Below, piece by piece: positions 1 to 6,772 of a DNA stretch of 23,189 bases; within the stretch, counting starts at the first letter, position 1, and every line of letters begins with the position of its first letter. The notes under the pieces were generated by a model. The model was not told the origin of the DNA. It saw only the letters and a list, made by a program, of their open reading frames with translations, and did not search any database. The stretch is from the NCBI GenBank assembly GCA_017354065.1, contig JAFMRN010000003.1, forward strand, positions 1 through 23,189, in the 5' to 3' direction. The stretch comes from Solirubrobacterales bacterium. GTDB lineage: Bacteria; Actinomycetota; Thermoleophilia; Solirubrobacterales; Solirubrobacteraceae. A program made the translations under genes and the position numbers.

Positions 1-602
1 GCGACTACAAGGGCTTCAACGTCCCGCCCCAGATCAAGAAGATGGGCTACAAGGGCGTCGAGTCCACCGAGCTGGTGTTCGATGGCTACCACGTCCCCGC
101 CGACAACATCCTCGGCGGCGAGGAGGCAGGGCTCAACAAGGGCTTCGGCCAGATGATGGACGCGCTGGAGCTCGGCCGCGTGAACGTCGCCGCCCGCGGC
201 GTCGGCCTGGCCCAGCGCGCGCTGGAGCTGGCGCTGCAGTACAGCCAGGAGCGCAAGGCCTTCGGCAAGCCGATCTCCCAGCACCAGGCGATCCAGTTCA
301 AGCTGGCCGACATGGGCACCCAGGTTGAGGCCGCCCGCCTGCTGACCCGCAAGGCCGCCAACATGAAGGACGCCGGCGTCCGCTCGGACATCGAGGCCGG
401 CATGGCCAAGCTGTTCGCTTCTGAGGCCGCGCGCTTCTGCGCCGAGGAGTCATTGCGGATCCACGGCGGTTACGGCTACTCCAAGGAGTACGAGATCGAG
501 CGGATCTACCGCGACGCGCCGCTGCTCTTGATCGGTGAGGGCACCTCCGAGATCCAGCGCATGGTGATCGGCCGCAAGCTGCTGGAGCGCAACCCCATCT
601 GA
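1..602 (+). CDS. Acyl-CoA dehydrogenase, C-terminal part (5' end outside window)
   Basis: This is the last 199 codons of a gene that enters the window in frame at base 3. The product should be an FAD-dependent acyl-CoA dehydrogenase, which oxidises an acyl-CoA thioester to the 2,3-enoyl-CoA in the cytoplasm. The visible part holds the end of the middle beta domain and the helical C-terminal domain. Family signatures seen are the stretch around RKAFGKPISQHQAIQFKLAD, the RIHGGYGYSKEY block and the terminal EGTSEIQRMVIGRKLL block; the Glu of EGT sits where the catalytic base lies in short-chain and medium-chain enzymes. Substrate chain length cannot be read from this fragment. An inverted repeat follows 24 nt after the stop. 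Confidence 0.95.
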   Translation, partial: DYKGFNVPPQIKKMGYKGVESTELVFDGYHVPADNILGGEEAGLNKGFGQMMDALELGRVNVAARGVGLAQRALELALQYSQERKAFGKPISQHQAIQFKLADMGTQVEAARLLTRKAANMKDAGVRSDIEAGMAKLFASEAARFCAEESLRIHGGYGYSKEYEIERIYRDAPLLLIGEGTSEIQRMVIGRKLLERNPI

Positions 603-625
603 GTCGTAGGCTCCTTGCCGATCTG

Positions 626-661
626 GGTATGAGTCCTGCCGCCGGCGACAGGACTCATACC
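626..661 (+). terminator. Long perfect hairpin downstream of acyl-CoA dehydrogenase
   Basis: Arms of 13 nt (GGTATGAGTCCTG and CAGGACTCATACC) pair perfectly around a 10-nt loop. It lies 24 nt after the dehydrogenase stop, so it probably ends or stabilises that transcript. There is no T-run after it (TAATTACT follows), so it is not a textbook intrinsic terminator. The rest of 603-830 is A/T-richer than the flanking genes and shows no further gene. Confidence 0.6.
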
Positions 662-830
662 TAATTACTCAGGCGGATTCGAGGCGATCACGACACTTAA
701 ACATTGCATCCAAAAGGCGATGAGACCTTAGGCAAACGGTAGGTCACTCTGGCGCGCCAAGCGATTCAAGCGGTCCGGCAGAGTCTGGAAGCGGCCAAGA
801 TGGCCGAAACACGGATAGAGGGGGAGAATC

Positions 831-1973
831 GTGCGAACGAATAGAGTCGCAGTGGTCTTGGCGGCTGCGGCTGCCAGTGGCGGCATTGCTTCATCCGCGT
901 TAGCGGACGGCCAAGCGGATGCGAATATGCTGTCGCCAGCAGCTATCGACAGTATCGCGCAAAGCTACGCCGCTGCGTTCGGGGACGCCGCTCCTAGTCT
1001 GATTCAGCACGCCTATGGAACTCGGGCCTAAACTAACGATGTGGCTGGTGGTGAGACGGTTGCCGGCACAGACCCGTCGGTGCTGATCTCAGAGCAAGGA
1101 TCCTTTACGGCGAATATGCCGGTGCCGAACGGCTTGCCGGAGCCTTCCGGCACCGTTCTCACCCTGGTGGTGGACGAGGCGACGGGTCAAGTCACTGACG
1201 TAGGCCTCGGGACAACAGCTCCCCAGCTAAGCGAGTTGGGTACGGTATCGACTGATAGCTTGCCCGCAAGTCCACCTACCCCGTCGAGCCCGTCGGCGTT
1301 GAGCCTCAACCGGCTGGGCCTCCGTCGGGATGCGCGAGCGAGCGACAGTACGGCTGCAGCCTCGTCTGGCCATGACTATGCGGAAGATAATCTGTACGGA
1401 TCATCCTTCTTGGGGGCGACTGCCCAAATCCGCAGTAACGACTTCTCGATCCCCAATATACGCTCCAACTTCGTTGACAACGAGATGTGGGTCGCCAACG
1501 ATGAGCAAGATACCTGGGAAGAGGCTGGAATTGCTGAAGGCGAGGGCGGAGGCGGTTGTGCTTCGAGTACCACCCCGCACTCTTTCTGGGCCGACATGAG
1601 GCCGGGCAGTGGCGGGTACCATTGCCACCAGGGTGGAAACACAACACCACTTGGGCTCGCTCAGCCTGTCAACATCGAGTACCAGGGAGGAGGAGTCTGG
1701 TTCTTGAACTCGGGCGGCTACTCTGGATTCTCTAAGAATGCGCAAACGTCTGCGGACTTGTTGCAGGGTGGGATCGAGGCGACCGAGGACAGTGTGAAGA
1801 CCTGCGGAAGTTTGGGTGCGCTCGGGTACTACAACCGGAGTGGATTAGTCCATGGGTGGGCAGATAGCTCGCACGGAAACGGATTTTTCAACACGCCGAT
1901 GCCACGCGGATTCGGGGCCGCATGGGGGCGGAGCCCGACGTGGTTCCGGGACTGGGCTAACGAGAAATGTTAA
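831..1973 (+). pseudogene. Secreted protein of unknown function, interrupted by in-frame TAA at 1029-1031
   Basis: A GTG start at 831 follows a good Shine-Dalgarno sequence (AGGGGGAG, 819-826) and begins a signal peptide ending near SSALA-DG. The frame is closed by TAA after 66 residues and reopens at once in the same frame, with GTG at 1041 and an open reading frame to 1973 (310 codons). Text on both sides of the stop reads as one domain: ...SLIQHAYGTR, then ...VAGGETVAGTDPSVLISEQG and SGTVLTLVVDEATGQVTDVG. As I recall it, this order also occurs uninterrupted in secreted actinobacterial proteins. The C-terminal half is rich in Gly, Trp, His and Cys (FWADMRPGSGGYHCHQ, HGWADSSHGNGFF), with no function I recognise. 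The second half alone would lack the signal peptide and has no clear ribosome site. Most likely it is a recent nonsense mutation; a sequencing error or readthrough are alternatives. Codon choice is less GC-biased than in the neighbours and includes TTA. Confidence 0.7.
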
Positions 1974-2044
1974 CTACAACACGACGAGCCACAACGAACT
2001 TGCCCCGCAAGAAACGACGGCCTGAAAAGGTGAGGAGGAGGTTT

Positions 2045-2404
2045 ATGCGAGCGTCATCCGTGGTGGGTGTAGGTACTGTTTGCGCCGTTAGCGCCTGCGC
2101 TGCCGCCGGGAGCCCGTTGGATGGGGCGGTTTCGGGCGGTGTCTACCGAGAGGGTGGGCCACTCTTGGGGAATCGGCCTGCGTGTAGCTCCAATCGATGC
2201 CCGGCGACGGGAGCGGTCACGATCGTTCGTGCCACTGGTGGCGAACGAACTCCACTAAGAGTGCGCCTTGTTCACGGACGCTTCCGAACTCGCCTGAGTC
2301 AAGGTACGTATCGAATTAGCGCCGGACTGGGTTGTCGAACCGCAAGAATTGTCATCAGAGCTCACCGGACTAGTCACACGGTGCTCAGATGCGACATAAG
2401 GTAG
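2045..2404 (+). CDS. Small lipoprotein with carboxypeptidase-regulatory-like (beta-sandwich) domain
   Basis: The product has 119 residues. The ATG at 2045 is chosen because GGAGGAGG (2034-2041) lies just before it and because it gives a compact lipoprotein signal with lipobox VSAC (Cys18). An in-frame ATG at 1967 overlaps the upstream stop and would add 26 mostly basic residues; it is less likely. The mature part has the pattern of a regulatory-like Ig fold: GAVSGGVYREGGPL, ATGAVTIVRATGG, then HGRFRTRLSQGTYRISAG, ending in alternating beta residues and a paired Cys. It is expected to be anchored outside the membrane. No enzymatic motif is visible. It follows the broken secreted gene by 71 nt and shares its lower-GC codon use, so the two may have arrived or evolved together. 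Confidence 0.75.
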   Translation: MRASSVVGVGTVCAVSACAAAGSPLDGAVSGGVYREGGPLLGNRPACSSNRCPATGAVTIVRATGGERTPLRVRLVHGRFRTRLSQGTYRISAGLGCRTARIVIRAHRTSHTVLRCDIR

Positions 2405-2413
2405 AGGTTGCAC

Positions 2414-2441
2414 GGGCGGCTGGCCTTTGAGGCCGCCGCCC
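2414..2441. terminator. Hairpin between convergent genes
   Basis: GGGCGGC-T-GGCC, loop TTTGA, GGCC-GCCGCCC: 11 base pairs with a single bulged T. It lies between the lipoprotein gene (ends 2404, plus) and the phosphoesterase gene (ends 2457, minus) and could act on both. No T-run follows on either strand. Confidence 0.6.
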
Positions 2442-2456
2442 GGACCTTCGTCCGCG

Positions 2457-5066
2457 TCAGGCCGTCCTGACGAACGCGATCCCGGTCGGGTCATCACCCA
2501 GACCGAGCTCCAGTGAGCTGGTCACCTTCTCACTGGACGGGTCGATCACCGCGATCGAGCTGGAGCTGTTGGAAGCGACCCAGATGCTGCCGTCCGGTGC
2601 GGTGGCAATCGCCCCCGGCTGATGGTGCAGCTGGGTGTAGGTGCCCTTGGTCACGGTGTTGGTGACCGGGAAGGAACCGAGCTTGATCGTGTTGATGACC
2701 TTGTAGTGCTTGGTGTCGATCACCGACACCGTGTCGTCATTGATGTTGGTGACGTACGCCTTCTTCGCGCCCTGATCGAAGGTCACACACCACGGGGTGT
2801 TGCCGACCTTGATCGTCTTCTCCGCCTTGAGGTGCGTGCTGTCGAGCACCACCACCCGGTTGTTCTCGGAGTCGGTGACCCAGATGTGCTTGCCGCTGGG
2901 CGTGATCGCCACGCCGTGCGGGTTGGAGAACGCCTGAGGCGACTTGTGGGCCTTGAGCGACCTGGTGCTGAACGCGTAAACGCCGTCAGCGCAGGTGACG
3001 ACGACCTGTCCGCCTGAGGGGGACGCCGCCAGGGTCTGGGGAGCCTGACCCACCACGACCCGGTGGGTCTGATGGCGGGCGGAGACATCGACCACGGACA
3101 CGATCTCCGAGCCGCCCTTGCCGGTGTTCGGGCCGGTGTTGGCGACATAAACGGTCTTGGTGTCCGGGCTGACGGCGATCCCGTGCGGGTAGACGCCGAC
3201 CAGGACGTTCTCGATCAGCTCGTTGTTACCCGTGTTCCAGACCGACACGTAGTTCGTGCCGGACTCGGTCACCCACAGCTCGGTCCCGTTCGCCGCCACG
3301 ACCGCCCCGTAGGGGTCGGTGGTGCCCTCCGTGATGGCGGAGGCCAGCGCGCGGCTCGGCCCGTCGATGATCGCGATCGTGTCACCGACCACGCCGGGCA
3401 CGTATGCGAGGAAGTGCTGGGCTGTGGCCGTGTGCTTCACGGCCTTGCCCGACACCTCGTCCAGGCGCGCGAGCAGCACCTTGTCCGAGCCGCCGCGGAA
3501 GTCCTCAAGGTGTGTGGTGCGGTTCTCATTCAGGCGGCTGCGCGTGGCCGGCAACGCGTTGCGCACCGCTGGATCCCGGACGCTGGGGCTCTGTGGCTTC
3601 CAGGCGGGGCGGACCTTCTCCTGCGTCGGAGGCGTCTGGTTCGCGCCCGGGAACGTGGCGGGCGGCTTGGTCTCGGTTTGGGTCTCGGCGGTCCAGAACT
3701 CGCCGATCGTCGCGGGCAGCTTCGGTGCCTTGGTGGAGCTGTGGGAGAAGCCAAGCGCCGAGGTCAGATCACCGAAGGTCTGACGGCGCCAGTCCGAGAT
3801 GTTGGCCTCCCGCACGCCGGTGACCTGCTCCAGCAGCTGCAGCACTGAGGTGTGGTCGAAGTTCTCGGTCGCGACATACCCGCCGACCGTCCACGGGGAC
3901 ACGATGAACGCCGGGACGCGGATGCCGCCGCCGATCGGGACCCCATCCACGAACTCATGCGCCGTGCCGGCCGGGGGCAGCGGCGGGATCACGTGGTCAA
4001 ACAGGCCGTCGTTCTCGTCGTAGTTGATCACGAACACGGTCGAGTTCCAGATGTCCTTGTTGGCCGCGACCGCGTTCAGCTTGGAGGCCAGATAGTCCGC
4101 GCCGGCGGCCGGAATGTAGGCCGGATGCTCGGACTGTCCGGAGCTCGGCACGATCCAGGAGACGGTCGGCAGCTTGTTGTGCTTGACGTCCCACTCGAAG
4201 CGGTCCGGCGGGTGGATCGTCAGGCCGTTCTCATACAGCGGTGATCCTGGCTTGGCGTTCTGGAAGGCCTGGAAGAACTCCAGCATGTTGGTGCCGTAGT
4301 CATCCTCCTCCTGGTAGATGCGCCAGGAGATGCCAGCCTTGGTCAGGCGCTCCGGGTACGTCGTCCAGCTGTAGGGCTCACCCGTGGTCGGGCTCGGCAC
4401 CACGTTGGAGACGATCGGGCCGCCGTAGGAGCCGGTCGGGTCGATCATCCCGGTCATCAGGTACATGCGGTTCGGCCAGGTCGGGCCGAGCAGGCTGCAG
4501 AAGTACGCGTCACACAGCGTGAAGGTCTCCGCCAGCGCGAAATGGAACGGGATGTCCTCGCGCTCGTAGTAGCCCATCGTGTAGGGGCCGACGCTGTTGC
4601 CGTCCGCCTTCAGGTGGGCCGGCAGCCACTGGTTGTTCTTGGCCGTCGTGGGGGCGCCGGGCGTGGAACCGACGCTGATGTTCATCGCCTGGTGCTGCAC
4701 CGCCCACGCGTGCGAGGTCGACGGGATCGCCTGGCTTGAGGTGGACTTGGTGTCCAGGTGCCAGGGCAGCAGGTAGCCGTCGGGGTTCTGGGGGTCCGGC
4801 TGGTAGAACAGTGACTTGCCGTTGTCCTGGGTTCCGACGTTCGGGTCGCCGAAGCCGCGGACCCCGGCGAGCGTGCCGAAGTAGTGGTCGAAGGAGCGGT
4901 TCTCCTGCATGTGGACCACTACGTGCTTGACGTCCTTGATCGAGCCCTTGCGTGGCCCTGCGGCGGCGGCGCGCGCCAGCGGTGAGCCGAGCAGGCCCGA
5001 GGCGATAGCGCCTCCGGCTCCTGCGGCGGCGGATCCAAGTAGATGGCGGCGCGTGATATCGGCCAC
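2457..5066 (-). CDS. Tat-exported phosphoesterase (phospholipase C/acid phosphatase family) fused to YVTN beta-propeller
   Basis: The product has 869 residues. The GTG at 5066 is preferred over the upstream ATG at 5111, because AGGAGG lies just before it and the Tat signal then begins at once (TRRHLLG, then a long Ala/Gly hydrophobic stretch ending ARAAAA). Residues about 45-430 are the metal-dependent phosphoesterase domain (PF04185 type): the signature ENRSFDHYFG (residues 55-64) and the later INYDENDGLFDHV block carry metal-binding and catalytic residues. After a Pro/Thr-rich linker, residues about 530-869 form repeated blades (YVANTGPNTG, IWVTDSENNRVVVLD, AYVTNINDDTVSVID, IWVASNSSSSIAVID) of a YVTN/NHL-like propeller. 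It probably cleaves phosphate esters or phospholipids outside the membrane; the substrate is not predictable. It diverges from the SCP2-like gene, with a candidate PHO box in the gap. Confidence 0.88.
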   Translation of the reverse strand: MADITRRHLLGSAAAGAGGAIASGLLGSPLARAAAAGPRKGSIKDVKHVVVHMQENRSFDHYFGTLAGVRGFGDPNVGTQDNGKSLFYQPDPQNPDGYLLPWHLDTKSTSSQAIPSTSHAWAVQHQAMNISVGSTPGAPTTAKNNQWLPAHLKADGNSVGPYTMGYYEREDIPFHFALAETFTLCDAYFCSLLGPTWPNRMYLMTGMIDPTGSYGGPIVSNVVPSPTTGEPYSWTTYPERLTKAGISWRIYQEEDDYGTNMLEFFQAFQNAKPGSPLYENGLTIHPPDRFEWDVKHNKLPTVSWIVPSSGQSEHPAYIPAAGADYLASKLNAVAANKDIWNSTVFVINYDENDGLFDHVIPPLPPAGTAHEFVDGVPIGGGIRVPAFIVSPWTVGGYVATENFDHTSVLQLLEQVTGVREANISDWRRQTFGDLTSALGFSHSSTKAPKLPATIGEFWTAETQTETKPPATFPGANQTPPTQEKVRPAWKPQSPSVRDPAVRNALPATRSRLNENRTTHLEDFRGGSDKVLLARLDEVSGKAVKHTATAQHFLAYVPGVVGDTIAIIDGPSRALASAITEGTTDPYGAVVAANGTELWVTESGTNYVSVWNTGNNELIENVLVGVYPHGIAVSPDTKTVYVANTGPNTGKGGSEIVSVVDVSARHQTHRVVVGQAPQTLAASPSGGQVVVTCADGVYAFSTRSLKAHKSPQAFSNPHGVAITPSGKHIWVTDSENNRVVVLDSTHLKAEKTIKVGNTPWCVTFDQGAKKAYVTNINDDTVSVIDTKHYKVINTIKLGSFPVTNTVTKGTYTQLHHQPGAIATAPDGSIWVASNSSSSIAVIDPSSEKVTSSLELGLGDDPTGIAFVRTA

Positions 5067-5123
5067 GGTTCTCCTCCTAGACGGTTTCCGTTCCCGCCCA
5101 CTGGCTACCAAGCGCAGAGTGCG

Positions 5124-5145
5124 AACTCGTGAACACCGCGTGACC
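5124..5145 (-). promoter_or_regulatory. Candidate PHO box upstream of phosphoesterase
   Basis: Read on the minus strand, two adjacent 11-nt direct repeats, GGTCACGCGGT and GTTCACGAGTT, agree at 8 of 11 positions and match the G(G/T)TCA core of PhoP boxes described in Streptomyces. The site ends about 58 nt before the GTG start. A third, weaker copy (TCGCAC) follows. Phosphate control would suit a secreted phosphoesterase, but this rests on motif resemblance only. Confidence 0.4.
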
Positions 5146-5208
5146 GGTCAGAGATCCGGCTGATCTGCCCTACGTCGCGTAAGTTCCGTGTACAGAACCG
5201 CGGGGACA

Positions 5209-5214
5209 TAGAAT
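5209..5214 (+). promoter_or_regulatory. -10 box TAGAAT of leaderless promoter
   Basis: TAGAAT ends 7 nt before the TTG start at 5222, and no Shine-Dalgarno sequence is present. The transcript probably begins at or beside the start codon. The same hexamer-N7-start layout recurs at other genes in the window. Confidence 0.55.
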
Positions 5215-5221
5215 TGGTTTC

Positions 5222-5599
5222 TTGTCTAACTCAAGCGATACGAAGGCCCTGATCGAGACCGCGCTCACGCGCTTCCTCGACGAGGTGCCGGCGCTGAAGC
5301 AGCTGAACATCGTGGCCGGCCTGGAGCTACACGGCCACGGCGACACCCAGATCTACCGGATCGAGATGCCCGGGCCCGTTGTCGCCAAGAAGCTTGCCAC
5401 GGACGCCAAGGTCACCCTTGAGGCGCGCCGCGACGTGTTCAACCGCCTGGCGGAGAAGGGCCACGTCGCTCAGTGGCGCGCTGCCTTTGAGCACGGCGAC
5501 GTGAAGGCCACGGGGATCGACCAGTACCTGAAGCTGATCCGCCAGGTCGTGGAGAAGCAGGAGGAGCGTGCCCGCGGTCGCCGACCGCGCGAGCACTGA
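5222..5599 (+). CDS. SCP2 sterol-binding-domain-like protein
   Basis: The product is a soluble 125-residue protein without signal peptide or membrane segment. The layout recalls the SCP2 lipid-carrier fold: an N-terminal helix, a beta region (LELHGHGDTQIYRIEM), then VTLEARRDVFNRLAEKG and a glycine-containing turn (HGDVKATGIDQYLKLIRQVVEK) resembling the family's G-x-hydrophobic-x-G-D region. It ends in a basic tail (ERARGRRPREH). SCP2-like proteins bind hydrophobic ligands such as acyl-CoA; the ligand here is unknown. The TTG start is supported by the -10 box 7 nt upstream. It diverges from the phosphoesterase and stands 53 nt before a lipoprotein gene with its own promoter. The family call is from pattern only. 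Confidence 0.6.
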   Translation: MSNSSDTKALIETALTRFLDEVPALKQLNIVAGLELHGHGDTQIYRIEMPGPVVAKKLATDAKVTLEARRDVFNRLAEKGHVAQWRAAFEHGDVKATGIDQYLKLIRQVVEKQEERARGRRPREH

Positions 5600-5639
5600 G
5601 CGCTGAGGCCGCGAGCCTGCTCAAGTCGGCGAAGCCACG

Positions 5640-5645
5640 TACAGT
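5640..5645 (+). promoter_or_regulatory. -10 box TACAGT of leaderless promoter
   Basis: TACAGT lies exactly 7 nt before the ATG at 5653, and there is no Shine-Dalgarno sequence. This placement also argues against the alternative GTG at 5644, which would overlap the -10 box. Confidence 0.5.
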
Positions 5646-5652
5646 GGCGCCG

Positions 5653-6099
5653 ATGAAAAAGCTAGTCCTCTTTCTAATTGCAGGCGCTTTGTGCTGCGCG
5701 ACGCTGACCGCGTGCGGTTCGAGCAGCGTCAAGAACGTGGTCCAGAAGGCCACCACCGGCGGCGTCAGCAAGGAGTTCACCAACACGTGCAACCAGCTGG
5801 CCGGCCGCCTCAAGTCGATCCCGAAGCTCCCCAAGCAGGCCGAGCAGTCGGGCACCAACGACATCAACCAGATGTGCAAGTGCGCTGACCAGCAGGTGGC
5901 CAAGCAGGTCACCAAGGGCAACCTCAAGCAGGTTGTCTCCGCGCTCACCTCCGGTAAGGGCAAGCAGGCCGCCTCAGGCGAGGAGGGCAAGCTGGTCAAG
6001 GCCAGCGAGGGCTGCACCAACACGCTCAAGACCCAGCTGACCAAGCTCGGCAAGCAGACCGGCAACAAGGAGCTCTCAAGCTTCGGCGCCAAGGTCTAG
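5653..6099 (+). CDS. Lipoprotein with conserved-looking cysteines, unknown function
   Basis: The product has 148 residues. It begins with a classic lipoprotein signal (MKKLVLFLIAGALCC, lipobox LTAC, lipidated Cys21), so it should be anchored to the outer face of the membrane. The mature part is Lys/Gln/Ser-rich and probably helical, with four further cysteines (NTCNQL, QMCKCADQQ, EGCTNT) that could form two disulfides. No known domain is recognised. The ATG at 5653 is preferred over GTG at 5644 because of the leaderless -10 box and the compact signal peptide. A strong terminator follows 7 nt after the stop, so with its own promoter it forms a single-gene unit. Confidence 0.8.
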   Translation: MKKLVLFLIAGALCCATLTACGSSSVKNVVQKATTGGVSKEFTNTCNQLAGRLKSIPKLPKQAEQSGTNDINQMCKCADQQVAKQVTKGNLKQVVSALTSGKGKQAASGEEGKLVKASEGCTNTLKTQLTKLGKQTGNKELSSFGAKV

Positions 6100-6105
6100 A
6101 TCTCA

Positions 6106-6150
6106 CGGCGGCGGGCGTCGCGGCGTTGTGCGCCGCCCGCCGCCGGTTTT
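6106..6150 (+). terminator. Intrinsic terminator after lipoprotein gene
   Basis: Perfect 12-nt arms, CGGCGGCGGGCG (6106-6117) and CGCCCGCCGCCG (6134-6145), with a 16-nt loop, are followed by G and TTTT (6147-6150). This is a typical rho-independent terminator placed just after the stop at 6099. Confidence 0.85.
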
Positions 6151-6195
6151 ATCTATCCGAACGGCCCCCGCGAGGTGTGACAGTTGAGCACGTTC

Positions 6196-6291
6196 GTAAC
6201 GTCCTGGGCCACGCGCGTAACCGCTCGGTTACAAAGCGCCGTTGCGCGGGGCCGCGTTACAGAACCGTCACGAAAGTCGCACATTCGTTAC
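6196..6291 (+). promoter_or_regulatory. Cluster of five GTTAC/GTAAC elements
   Basis: GTAAC occurs at 6196 and 6217, and GTTAC at 6228, 6256 and 6287. Two of them form a near-perfect palindrome, GTAACCG-CT-CGGTTAC (6217-6232). All lie in the 174-nt gap upstream of the DCC-family gene, the last one close to its -35 region. It looks like a multi-site operator; the regulator is unknown. Confidence 0.4.
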
Positions 6292-6311
6292 GCCTGGACA
6301 GCCCCGCCGCG

Positions 6312-6317
6312 CATACT
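6312..6317 (+). promoter_or_regulatory. -10-like box CATACT of leaderless promoter
   Basis: CATACT (near TATACT) lies 7 nt before the ATG at 6325. No Shine-Dalgarno sequence precedes that ATG. The spacing matches the other leaderless starts of the window. Confidence 0.4.
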
Positions 6318-6324
6318 TCGACCG

Positions 6325-6750
6325 ATGAGCTGGCGGGTCCTATATGACGATGACTGTGGCCTGTGTAAGTGGATGCTCGCCGGCCTGCTGCGCTGGGACC
6401 GCGAGCGTGTCCTGGTTCCGGTGCCGCTGCAATCGGAGGAGGCTGGGGAGCTGCTGAGTGATCTGGCGCCTGCGGAGGCCATGGGGTCCTGGCATCTGGT
6501 CGCACCTGATGGCCGGCGCTTCTCCGCGGGCGCAGCGTTGCCGGTGCTGTTGGCGCGGCTGCCAGGTGGCCGTGTGCCGGCGGCGGCGTTTGCCGCGATG
6601 CCCGGGCTGACCGAGCGCGGCTACCGCTGGGTTGCCGAGCATCGGGCGGGGCTCGCGCGGTTTGTCCCGGTGAGCTCCAAACAGCGCGCGGCGGAGTACG
6701 TGGGCACGAAAAAGGCGGCGGCCCGAAGGCCGCTGCCTGGTACTGCGTGA
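6325..6750 (+). CDS. DCC-family (DUF393) thiol-disulfide oxidoreductase-like protein
   Basis: The product has 141 residues. Its N-terminus MSWRVLYDDDCGLCKW carries the D-x-x-C-x-x-C motif (Cys11, Cys14) that names the DCC family, a thioredoxin-like group thought to act in thiol redox chemistry. The rest fits the family: a long amphipathic helical region, HLVAPDGRRFSAGAALPVLLARLPG and a basic tail. The open frame extends back to 6184, but only the ATG at 6325 puts the family motif at the N-terminus, and it has a -10-like box 7 nt upstream. The upstream gap carries the GTTAC cluster. The last codons also contain, on the other strand, the terminator of the convergent lipoprotein gene. The partner of the redox motif is unknown. 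Confidence 0.82.
   Translation: MSWRVLYDDDCGLCKWMLAGLLRWDRERVLVPVPLQSEEAGELLSDLAPAEAMGSWHLVAPDGRRFSAGAALPVLLARLPGGRVPAAAFAAMPGLTERGYRWVAEHRAGLARFVPVSSKQRAAEYVGTKKAAARRPLPGTA
6709..6738 (-). terminator. Intrinsic terminator of minus-strand lipoprotein gene, inside the convergent CDS
   Basis: On the minus strand, AGGCAGCGGCC, loop TTCG, then GGCCGCCGCCT pair at 10 of 11 positions and run into TTTTT. It lies 35 nt after the stop of the minus-strand lipoprotein gene and is embedded in the last codons of the DCC gene, where the plus strand reads KKAAARRPL. Confidence 0.8.
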
Positions 6751-6772
6751 ACCTCTCCCCAGACGGAGGTTC

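Noticed and set aside
1029..1031. Stop recoded as selenocysteine or pyrrolysine
   Set aside because: The codon is TAA; selenocysteine uses TGA and pyrrolysine TAG. The base after it (A) also gives an efficient stop context.
1967..2044. Earlier ATG of the small lipoprotein overlapping the previous stop
   Set aside because: It would put 26 mostly basic residues before the lipoprotein signal, and it ignores the GGAGGAGG site that serves the ATG at 2045.
3063..3848. 261-codon plus-strand frame inside the phosphoesterase gene
   Set aside because: It is an antisense shadow of the propeller and linker region, Gly/Arg/Asp-rich with no ribosome site.
6184..6324. N-terminal extension of the DCC protein
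   Set aside because: The extension is Arg/Thr/Ser-rich without family resemblance and would translate the GTTAC cluster. The D-x-x-C-x-x-C motif belongs at the N-terminus.
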